Below, piece by piece: positions 1 to 5,275 of a stretch of DNA of 6,728 nt. The position numbers were made by a program, and so were the translations under genes. The notes beneath the pieces are model-generated. The model was given only the letters and a program-made list of their open reading frames with translations, had not been told where the DNA came from and did not search any database. Position 1 is the stretch's first letter; each line of letters begins with the position of its first letter. This stretch comes from Methanocorpusculum sp. (GTDB lineage Archaea > Halobacteriota > Methanomicrobia > Methanomicrobiales > Methanocorpusculaceae), in assembly GCA_029986975.1 (NCBI GenBank), contig DALTWR010000053.1, positions 1-6,728 on the forward strand, read 5' to 3'.

Positions 1-2
1 AG

Positions 3-92
3 TGGGCAGTTGTTATCTCTGATGTCATCAACACCATCAAAGAAATCGGTCCGAGCCCGATTGCAGAAGAGAGAAAGAGAAGAGGATTATAA
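3..92 (+). CDS. C-terminal end of an unidentified upstream protein (partial)
   Basis: Frame 3 is open from the window edge to a TAA at 90-92 and encodes 29 residues, beginning WAVVISDVINTIKEIG and ending in the basic stretch EERKRRGL. The stop lies one base before the fwdD start codon, the spacing expected inside an operon, and the amphipathic sequence looks like a genuine protein end. No cysteine motif is visible in this piece. I do not recognise the family. Gene context makes an Fe-S or electron-transfer partner of the dehydrogenase (FwdF/G or a heterodisulfide reductase subunit) a reasonable guess, but nothing in these residues proves it. Confidence 0.65.
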   Translation, partial: WAVVISDVINTIKEIGPSPIAEERKRRGL

Positions 93-93
93 T

Positions 94-642
94 ATGGCTG
101 AAGGAGAATACTCCCCATTATCCAAACTTTTCCAGAAGGAAGACTTTGAGGACTGGTCTAAGCCGCACCTCGTCGGTTCAACCCAGGAATACTCATCTCT
201 TCTGGAAATCCAGAAAAAACTTGGAGAACAGAGAAAGTACGGCAAGGGTATCATTGTAAGTGTTATCACCTGTACTGAAATCAAGCAGGGTGTTGCAATT
301 GAAACCGGAAAAACCTCTCCGGAATACTTCAATGCATGTTCTGTCATTGATATGGACCCTGAAGATGTCAAAGTCCTTGGCATCAACTACAACACCAACG
401 TCAGAGTTACCAGTGCTGCAGGCAGCGTTATCTTAAAGGTACGCAAGCCGACCCAGAGCCACTACCCCGGACTTGCACACATCCCGATGGGACCGTGGGC
501 AAACGTTGTTGTTCCGTCCTACACCTACTCTACCGGTGAGCCGTGTTTCGACGGCTTTGACTGCCTTATCGAACCGGCACCGGAAGAGAAGATTGAAGAA
601 GCTGTTGCCTTACTGCACAGAAAATGTGGTCTTAAATACTGA
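94..642 (+). CDS. fwdD: Formylmethanofuran dehydrogenase subunit D, with N-terminal extension
   Basis: This 182-residue protein is the small molybdopterin-dinucleotide-binding subunit. It supplies the C-terminal cofactor-binding domain of a formate-dehydrogenase-like unit whose catalytic part is FwdB, encoded next. Residues 53-182 match the classic FwdD core of about 130 residues, with the segments EIKQGVAIETGKTSPEY (62-78), DMDPEDVKVLG (86-96) and GLAHIPMGPWANVVV (126-140). Residues 1-52 are an extra charged, cysteine-free N-terminal segment. I chose ATG 94 because the upstream gene stops at 92 and an AGAGG at 81-85 lies 8 nt before it. The frame stays open further upstream (TTG 10, ATG 22), but that part overlaps the previous gene and translates to a lysine/arginine-rich sequence with no resemblance to the family. 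The fmdD name would apply if the enzyme uses molybdenum; the metal cannot be read from this gene. Confidence 0.93.
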   Translation: MAEGEYSPLSKLFQKEDFEDWSKPHLVGSTQEYSSLLEIQKKLGEQRKYGKGIIVSVITCTEIKQGVAIETGKTSPEYFNACSVIDMDPEDVKVLGINYNTNVRVTSAAGSVILKVRKPTQSHYPGLAHIPMGPWANVVVPSYTYSTGEPCFDGFDCLIEPAPEEKIEEAVALLHRKCGLKY

Positions 643-647
643 GGTGA
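641..647 (+). promoter_or_regulatory. Ribosome binding site of fwdB overlapping the fwdD stop
   Basis: GAGGTGA begins inside the TGA stop codon of fwdD (640-642) and ends 6 nt before the fwdB ATG at 654. It is a good match to the anti-Shine-Dalgarno sequence of archaeal 16S rRNA. The overlap with the stop codon suggests translational coupling of D and B, whose products share one pterin cofactor. The coupling is inferred. Confidence 0.75.
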
Positions 648-653
648 CAAAAT

Positions 654-2063
654 ATGACAAAAACAATTAAGAACGTAATTTGTACCTTCTGCGGTACACT
701 TTGCGATGATCTTGAAGTCGATGTAACTGACGACGGAAAGAAGATTGTCCAGGTCAGAAACGCCTGCTCCATCGGTGCAGAGAAGTACCTTCACGTCAGC
801 AAACCGGGACGTGTTGTTCTTCCGCGTATGCGCCAGGCTGATGGAACCTACAAGTCCGTTTCTTACGACGAAGCAATCGACTATACTGCAAAGACCCTTC
901 TGAAAGCAAAGAAGCCGTTAATGTACGGCTGGTCTTCCACTAACTGTGAAGCAATCGCAGCAGGAAACCTCCTTGCTGAAAAGGTTGGCGGTATTGTTGA
1001 TAACTGTGCAACTGTCTGCCATGGATCCTCTCTTCTCGCAATTCAGGATACCGGTGTTCCGTCCTGTACCTTAGGAGAAGTCAAGAACCGTGCTGACCGT
1101 GTTATCTTCTGGGGATGCAACCCGGCACACGCACACCCGAGACACATGTCCAGATACTCTATCTTCCCGCGTGGATTCTTCACCTCAAAGGGACAGAAGG
1201 GCAGAAAGATTATCTGTGTTGACTGCCGTGAGACCGACACTGCAAAAGTTGCAGATGTATTCGTCAGAATCAAGCAGTCCTACGACTACGAAGTCTTTGA
1301 TGCACTCAGAACACTCCTTCGCGGCGAAGACATTCCTGACGAAGTCGGCGGTGTTCCGAAAGAGAAACTTCAGGAAGTTGTTGACCTCTGTAAGGGCGGA
1401 CGTTTCGTCACTCTCTTCTTCGGTATGGGACTTACCCACTCTCTTGGAAGAAACCACAACATCGACAACGGTATCAACTTCATCCGTGACTTAAACTCCT
1501 ACACTAAAGCGACCATCATTGCAATGCGCGGTCACTACAACGTTACCGGTGCAGGTCAGGTTCTTGGATGGCAGTACGGTTACCCGTATGCATGCGATCT
1601 GTCCAGACTCAACATGGCACGCCACAACCCGGGAGAGACCACCTCTGTGGACTTACTTGTCCGTCATGAAGTCGATGCATGCTTCACTATTGCAGCAGAC
1701 TTAGCAGCACACTTCCCGTTCGAAGCAACCAGAACCATGGCACACATCCCGTCAATTACTCTTGACCCGCACGTGAGCCTGTCCACTGAGTTATCCGACT
1801 TACACATTCCGTGTTCCATTGTCGGTGTCGAAGTCGGCGGATGCTGTTACCGTATGGATAACGTCCCAATCGAGACCCGTAAGTGTATTGACGCACCGGA
1901 AGGAGTTCTTGATGATGAGACTATCTTCAAGCGTATCGCAGCAAGAGTCGATGAACTCTTAGCAGAAGCTGGATGTAAAGATGCAGCAGAATACCTCGCA
2001 AAGCTCGATGCCGGAGAAATTCCGGACCCGATTCCGAACCGTGTTGTTCCGCAGGAGGCCTAA
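654..2063 (+). CDS. fwdB: Formylmethanofuran dehydrogenase catalytic subunit B (molybdopterin-binding)
   Basis: This 469-residue subunit belongs to the molybdopterin oxidoreductase family and reduces CO2 to formate at a W or Mo bis-pterin site. Near the N-terminus C10, C13 and C17 (CTFCGTLCDD), with C38 in VRNACSIG, form the expected [4Fe-4S] ligand set. The metal ligand is C122, in TVCHG, followed by H123. R292 lies in MRGHYNVTG. From memory of the Methanothermobacter wolfei enzyme structure, the active-site residues are Cys118, His119 and Arg288; here all three are present with a constant offset of four residues. The codon for C122 is TGC, so this is a cysteine and not a selenocysteine isoenzyme. 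The C-terminus (about 435-469) is acidic and helical and appears somewhat longer than in family members I know. The gene follows fwdD by 11 nt and precedes fwdA by 3 nt. Confidence 0.96.
   Translation: MTKTIKNVICTFCGTLCDDLEVDVTDDGKKIVQVRNACSIGAEKYLHVSKPGRVVLPRMRQADGTYKSVSYDEAIDYTAKTLLKAKKPLMYGWSSTNCEAIAAGNLLAEKVGGIVDNCATVCHGSSLLAIQDTGVPSCTLGEVKNRADRVIFWGCNPAHAHPRHMSRYSIFPRGFFTSKGQKGRKIICVDCRETDTAKVADVFVRIKQSYDYEVFDALRTLLRGEDIPDEVGGVPKEKLQEVVDLCKGGRFVTLFFGMGLTHSLGRNHNIDNGINFIRDLNSYTKATIIAMRGHYNVTGAGQVLGWQYGYPYACDLSRLNMARHNPGETTSVDLLVRHEVDACFTIAADLAAHFPFEATRTMAHIPSITLDPHVSLSTELSDLHIPCSIVGVEVGGCCYRMDNVPIETRKCIDAPEGVLDDETIFKRIAARVDELLAEAGCKDAAEYLAKLDAGEIPDPIPNRVVPQEA
2053..2058 (+). promoter_or_regulatory. 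Strong Shine-Dalgarno of fwdA inside the end of fwdB
   Basis: A perfect AGGAGG sits in the last codons of fwdB, 8 nt before the fwdA ATG at 2067. It fixes that start codon and suggests efficient, coupled initiation of the amidohydrolase subunit. Confidence 0.8.
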
Positions 2064-2066
2064 TCT

Positions 2067-3785
2067 ATGACTGAACTTATTATCAAAAACGGACATGTCT
2101 TTGATGTTATGTCCGGAAATAAGGGCGACGTTGCTGATATCTGCATTAAAGACGGCAAGATTGTTGACAAGGTCGGCAAGAATGCAACTGTCATCGATGC
2201 AGCCGGCAAGACTGTCATGGCTGGTGCAGTTGATGTGCACACCCACGTTGCAGGTCCGAAGGTAAACCTCGGCCGCTGGTCCCGTCCGGAAGACAAGTTC
2301 CGCCTTGGAGAGCGCTGCTCTGCAAAGCTGGACCCGAAGACCCACATTGAAGGCGGTTTCTCTGTTCCGACAGTCTTCAAGACCGGATACGAGTACGCAC
2401 GTATGGGTTTCACCTTCCTCGACGAGGCAGCAATGCCGCCACTGTATGCACGCCATGTGCACGAGGAAATCCGTGACACTCCGATTATGGACCAGGCAGC
2501 ACTTCCGGTTTTCGGAAACAACTGGTTCATGTTCGAGTACCTGAAAAATGACGAAATCGACAATGCAGCAGCATACGTTGCATGGGTTCTTCGTCAGACT
2601 AAAGGATACGGTATCAAGTGTGTCAACCCGGGAGGATCTGAAGCCTGGGGCTGGGGTCTTAACTGTCTTACGGTAAACGACCCTGTTCCGTACTTCGACA
2701 TCACTCCGGCAGAGATTATCAAAGGCCTTATCAAGACCAACGAGTATCTCCACCTGCCGCACTGTGTCCACTTACACTCTAACAACTTAGGAAACCCGGG
2801 TAACTACACTACAACCCTCGACTCTCTTAAGCTTGCAGAAGGTTTCAAGGCAGACAACAAGTTCGACCGTGACACCGTTCTTCACCACACCCACATTCAG
2901 TTCCACTCCTACGGAGGAACTACCTGGGCAGACTTCGAGTCCAAGGCAAAGGAAGTCATGGACTACGTCAACAAGCAGAAGAATGTAACTGTCGATACCG
3001 GTAACGTTACTCTCGATGAGACTACCACAATGACCGCAGACGGTCCGTTTGAGTACCACCTGTGTGCATTAAACCACTTAAAGTGGGCAAACGTCGATGT
3101 CGAGTTAGAAACCGCAGCTGGTGTTGTTCCGTACATCTACGGCAAGAACGTTAAGGTCTGTGAGATGCAGTGGGCAATCGGTCTTGAAATTGCATTATAC
3201 GCAAAAGACCCGATGCGGACTATGATTACCACCGACCACCCGAACGCAGGACCGTTCACCAGATACCCGCGTGTATATGCATGGTTAATGGATAAGGAGT
3301 ACCGTGACGCACAGCTTGATTCCTTCAAGTGGGCAGAAAAAGTCCGTGCAGGAACTACCTTAGGCGAAATCGACCGTGAGATTTCACTCTTCGAACTCTC
3401 CCAGATGACCCGTGCCGCACCGGCAAAGGTCCTTGGTATCAACAGCATGTTCGGCGGTCTTAAGACCGGTATGAACGCAAACGTTGCAGTTTACGACATC
3501 AACCCGGACAACATGCCGAAGGGATTAGAGCTTGAGCAGAAACTCTCCAAGTGTGCATACTTATTCAAAGACGGCGTCAAGTGTGTCGAAAACGGTGTTG
3601 TTCTTGATGCACAGCCGGTCGGAAAGGAGACCTTCTGGGTCAACTGCAATGTACCTGAGAACAAGCAGGTCATGCACGATGTTTCCGAGAAGTTCCTTAA
3701 GTACTACTCTATCAACCTTGAAAACTACGACGTTATCGATGAATACGTGCCCAACCCGCACGCAATTGACATCGAGGTGGCTTAA
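2067..3785 (+). CDS. fwdA: Formylmethanofuran dehydrogenase subunit A (dinuclear-metal amidohydrolase)
   Basis: This 572-residue, full-length subunit of the amidohydrolase superfamily condenses formate, delivered through an internal tunnel from FwdB, with the amine of methanofuran to give formylmethanofuran. The N-terminus starts with the amidohydrolase beta-strand pattern ELIIKNGHVFDV. The metal-binding HxH is H58/H60 in AVDVHTHVAGP. K184 in GIKCVNPGG is the best candidate for the carboxylated lysine bridging the two zinc ions. Further probable ligands are the histidines in HCVHLHSNNLG (H232, H235, H237) and LHHTHIQFH (H273, H274, H276). D390 in TTDHPN is the conserved catalytic aspartate. 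The C-terminal part (about 430-500) returns to the small beta-sandwich with the typical GLKTGMNANVAVYDI. All key residues are present, so the gene looks functional. It is separated from fwdC by two bases. Confidence 0.96.
   Translation: MTELIIKNGHVFDVMSGNKGDVADICIKDGKIVDKVGKNATVIDAAGKTVMAGAVDVHTHVAGPKVNLGRWSRPEDKFRLGERCSAKLDPKTHIEGGFSVPTVFKTGYEYARMGFTFLDEAAMPPLYARHVHEEIRDTPIMDQAALPVFGNNWFMFEYLKNDEIDNAAAYVAWVLRQTKGYGIKCVNPGGSEAWGWGLNCLTVNDPVPYFDITPAEIIKGLIKTNEYLHLPHCVHLHSNNLGNPGNYTTTLDSLKLAEGFKADNKFDRDTVLHHTHIQFHSYGGTTWADFESKAKEVMDYVNKQKNVTVDTGNVTLDETTTMTADGPFEYHLCALNHLKWANVDVELETAAGVVPYIYGKNVKVCEMQWAIGLEIALYAKDPMRTMITTDHPNAGPFTRYPRVYAWLMDKEYRDAQLDSFKWAEKVRAGTTLGEIDREISLFELSQMTRAAPAKVLGINSMFGGLKTGMNANVAVYDINPDNMPKGLELEQKLSKCAYLFKDGVKCVENGVVLDAQPVGKETFWVNCNVPENKQVMHDVSEKFLKYYSINLENYDVIDEYVPNPHAIDIEVA
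3774..3779 (+). promoter_or_regulatory. Shine-Dalgarno of fwdC inside the end of fwdA
   Basis: GAGGTG in the last codons of fwdA lies 8 nt before the fwdC ATG at 3788. With the 2-nt intergenic gap it supports ATG 3788 as the start and coupled translation. Confidence 0.7.
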
Positions 3786-3787
3786 AC

Positions 3788-4594
3788 ATGGCAACTGTTA
3801 CCTTAACTTTAAAGAAAGTCCCGGATCTTTATCTCGAGTGCGACAGCATCACTCCGGATAAGTTCGCAGGCAAGGGAGCAGAGGCAATCGCAGCTCTCCC
3901 GTGCTCTGAGGGTAAGCGCAACTACACTCTCGGCGACTGGTTCGAGATTGCAGGTGCAGCTGGTGCAACTGCAGCAGAGACCTCTATCATTGTAAATGGT
4001 AAGGGAACTGACAAATGCAAGTACATCGGTGCATGGATGAAAGCCGGAGAAGTCACTGTCAACGGTTCTACCGATATGTTTACCGGTGCATGGATGGAAG
4101 GCGGAAAGCTCACTATTAAAGGAGACGTCCGTTCCTTCTCCGGTCTTCAGATGAAGGGCGGAGAGTTCACCATCGAAGGCCGTGCATGGAACTATCTTGC
4201 AGCAGCATACCGCGGTGACTGGAGAGGTATGCAGGGAGGAACTATCCGCGTTAAAGGAGACGTTGGATCTGACCTGTGTACGTTCATGAACGGCGGAACT
4301 GTTATTGTCGAAGGCAATGCAGATATCCACGTTGGTACTCACGCAGAGGGAGGCACTATCATCATCAAAGGCAAGGCACACCGCCGCGTCGGCGGTCAGA
4401 TGGTCAAAGGCGAAATCTATGTCTTTGGCGGCTGCGATGTCATGATGCCCGGATACAGAAAAATCGACGAGAGAGAAATTGAGGTCGACGGCGAGAAGCA
4501 CGTTTTCAACGTCTTCATCGGTGACCTTGGCGAACGCCACCCGAAGAGCAAGGGCGAGACCGTTTACGGTCACATCTACACTCTGAAGGAGTAA
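3788..4594 (+). CDS. fwdC: Formylmethanofuran dehydrogenase subunit C (beta-helix scaffold)
   Basis: This 268-residue subunit is related to the C-terminal beta-helix domain of glutamate synthase. It bridges the FwdA and FwdBD halves and carries no catalytic residues of its own. Residues 1-75 form the N-terminal cap. From about 81 to 214 I count seven imperfect repeats of roughly 17-19 residues with the pattern G-x-x-M-x-G-G-x-hydrophobic-x-hydrophobic-x-G. They start near residues 81, 100, 119, 147, 164, 183 and 202, for example GAWMKAGEVTVNG and GAWMEGGKLTIKG. The third repeat is longer, with an insertion around LAAAYRGDWR. The C-terminus (215-268) is a charged tail. Length and repeat count fit an intact family member. 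It is the last gene of the operon and is followed by a T-rich terminator. Confidence 0.95.
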   Translation: MATVTLTLKKVPDLYLECDSITPDKFAGKGAEAIAALPCSEGKRNYTLGDWFEIAGAAGATAAETSIIVNGKGTDKCKYIGAWMKAGEVTVNGSTDMFTGAWMEGGKLTIKGDVRSFSGLQMKGGEFTIEGRAWNYLAAAYRGDWRGMQGGTIRVKGDVGSDLCTFMNGGTVIVEGNADIHVGTHAEGGTIIIKGKAHRRVGGQMVKGEIYVFGGCDVMMPGYRKIDEREIEVDGEKHVFNVFIGDLGERHPKSKGETVYGHIYTLKE

Positions 4595-4640
4595 ATTCTC
4601 TCCTTTTTATTTTTTATTTTCTGTTTTGGATTTTTGTTTC
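4586..4640 (+). terminator. Probable terminator of the fwdDBAC operon
   Basis: AAGGAG (4586-4591) can pair with CTCCTT (4600-4605) across an 8-nt loop that contains the fwdC stop codon. A long T-rich tract follows to about 4640. Archaeal transcription typically ends at T tracts with or without a hairpin, so this is a convincing end for the operon. The stem is only 6 bp and lies partly in coding sequence, so the T tract may be the main signal. Confidence 0.7.
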
Positions 4641-4788
4641 AATTGTGTGTTCTTTGCGGATTGCTGCACCTCTGTTTCCGCACAGGACAGTATAGTAATG
4701 AACTGACAATATCTGTCCATATTGACAGACAACACAACCCTCGCAGACATCCGTACAGGGATACGAAAACGTATAGGAATTGGCAAAG

Positions 4789-4820
4789 AGAAGGAGGGAA
4801 TACTCCTTCTGTTTCTTATT
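4789..4820 (+). terminator. Second terminator-like hairpin
   Basis: AGAAGGAG (4789-4796) is perfectly complementary to CTCCTTCT (4803-4810) around a 6-nt loop. The T-rich stretch GTTTCTTATT (4811-4820) follows on the plus strand. It could catch read-through from the fwd operon or end a small RNA starting after 4640. The minus strand lacks a T run on the other side, so the direction is plus. No experimental support is available. Confidence 0.4.
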
Positions 4821-4914
4821 CACGTAGAAAAGAGCACGTTTGACATCCCCTCTGATTTTGTTAAAATGAGAATAGTATGACCCCGGGGAATGGAAAAAAT
4901 AACCCGTTCAGCCA

Positions 4915-4939
4915 AATCGTCAACAGCTTGTTGACGATT
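4915..4939. repeat. Palindrome 1 (11-bp arms, 3-nt centre)
   Basis: AATCGTCAACA (4915-4925) and its exact reverse complement TGTTGACGATT (4929-4939) flank GCT. Such a perfect structure is unlikely by chance in a region this size. It could be a dimeric regulator operator or an RNA hairpin. There is no T run immediately downstream, which argues against a simple terminator. Confidence 0.8.
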
Positions 4940-4974
4940 CCTGCATTCGGATATAATTCATAAAACTATTCCGG

Positions 4975-4999
4975 ATTTTGCCACAACTTGTGGCAAAAT
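4975..4999. repeat. Palindrome 2 (12-bp arms, 1-nt centre)
   Basis: ATTTTGCCACAA (4975-4986) and its reverse complement TTGTGGCAAAAT (4988-4999) flank a single C. As RNA the innermost pairs would open into a loop. The centre (4987) lies exactly 60 nt from the centre of palindrome 1 (4927), and the 13-nt cores are alike at 10 of 13 positions. It is overlapped by a second inverted pair, CGGATTT (4972-4978) with AAATCCG (5004-5010), which would form an alternative structure. Confidence 0.8.
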
Positions 5000-5043
5000 T
5001 ACGAAATCCGTATAGAGTTGATACAATATGGGGGAGTCCGGGG

Positions 5044-5115
5044 TCTGACGTCTTGGTATCTAACGGATTTATCATGGGGTCTAACGGTTTATCATAGAGG
5101 TCTGACGGATTTATC
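5044..5115 (+). repeat. Three 21-nt-spaced direct repeats plus a partial copy
   Basis: The units are TCTAACGGATTTATCAT (5059-5075), TCTAACGGTTTATCAT (5080-5095, one base shorter) and TCTGACGGATTTATC (5101-5115), starting exactly 21 nt apart. A degenerate fourth unit, TCTGACG, lies at 5044-5050 at 15-nt spacing. The 21-nt period is two helical turns, so bound proteins would sit on one face of the DNA. This is the layout of iterons or of a multi-site operator. There are no spacers long or varied enough for CRISPR, and no resemblance to known archaeal origin boxes that I can recall. Confidence 0.75.
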
Positions 5116-5239
5116 CGGCATCAGCGGCAACAGGTCCCTCACCCGATAACAAGCAGTTGCCTCCCCCTACCTCCCTGTTATTCTGCTAAAATCCCTTGCA
5201 TGCTGTTCTATCCGGAATATCTCTTTCGGGAAGAACAGA

Positions 5240-5258
5240 TTTCTTATTTACTTATAAT
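5240..5258 (+). promoter_or_regulatory. Candidate TATA-box region of the transporter gene
   Basis: An AT-rich stretch holds TTATTTA (5244-5250) and TTATAA (5252-5257), centred about 29 and 21 nt before the ATG at 5276. With an archaeal TATA box about 26 nt before the transcription start, transcription would begin at or within a few bases of the start codon. That suggests a leaderless mRNA and agrees with the absence of a clear Shine-Dalgarno sequence. Confidence 0.4.
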
Positions 5259-5275
5259 GACAAACATATTAACAG

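Larger units (their letters stand above)
4641..5275. other. Intergenic region without a convincing gene but with repeats and palindromes
   Basis: The region between the fwd terminator and the transporter start is about 630 nt. The short open frames in it (for example on the plus strand near 4634-4843 and the minus strand near 4614-4823) start with TTG or GTG, lack ribosome binding sites and look like nothing I recognise. I see no tRNA or rRNA. What it does hold is several small hairpins (4685-4774), a terminator-like hairpin (4789-4810), two long palindromes (4915-4999), three spaced direct repeats (5059-5115) and a probable promoter (about 5240-5258). The stretch 5120-5235 shows nothing beyond a C-rich segment near 5161-5178. 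Confidence 0.7.

Noticed and set aside
10..93. Longer FwdD start (TTG 10 or ATG 22) giving up to 28 more residues
   Set aside because: That segment overlaps the end of the upstream gene in another frame and gives a lysine/arginine-rich peptide. ATG 94 has an AGAGG at proper spacing directly after the upstream stop.
1008..1025. Selenocysteine insertion in FwdB
   Set aside because: There is no in-frame TGA in the gene; the ligand codon is TGC.
1959..2771. 270-residue minus-strand open frame across the fwdB/fwdA junction
   Set aside because: It is antisense to two clear family members and lacks any recognisable domain. It results from the codon bias of the strongly coded strand.
3809..4573. 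254-residue minus-strand open frame opposite fwdC
   Set aside because: It is a mirror of the repetitive, biased fwdC coding sequence and resembles no family.
4614..4843. Small overlapping open frames on both strands after the fwd operon
   Set aside because: They start with TTG or GTG, have no ribosome binding site, and run through T-rich terminator sequence and hairpins. Their translations look non-protein-like.
4879..5045. GACCCCGG (4879-4886) and CCGGGGTC (5038-5045) as terminal inverted repeats of a small mobile element around the palindromes
   Set aside because: An 8-bp inverted match is expected by chance a few times in a region of this size. There is no flanking target duplication and no transposase.
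5028..5097. Tiny leader peptides (ATG 5028 and ATG 5074, 6-7 codons each)
   Set aside because: They fall in the repeat block, encode no residue run suggestive of attenuation, and lie too far from the transporter with no following terminator/antiterminator pair.
5059..5115. CRISPR array
   Set aside because: The repeats are only 15-17 nt with spacers of 4-6 nt, far shorter than CRISPR spacers, and no cas gene is present.
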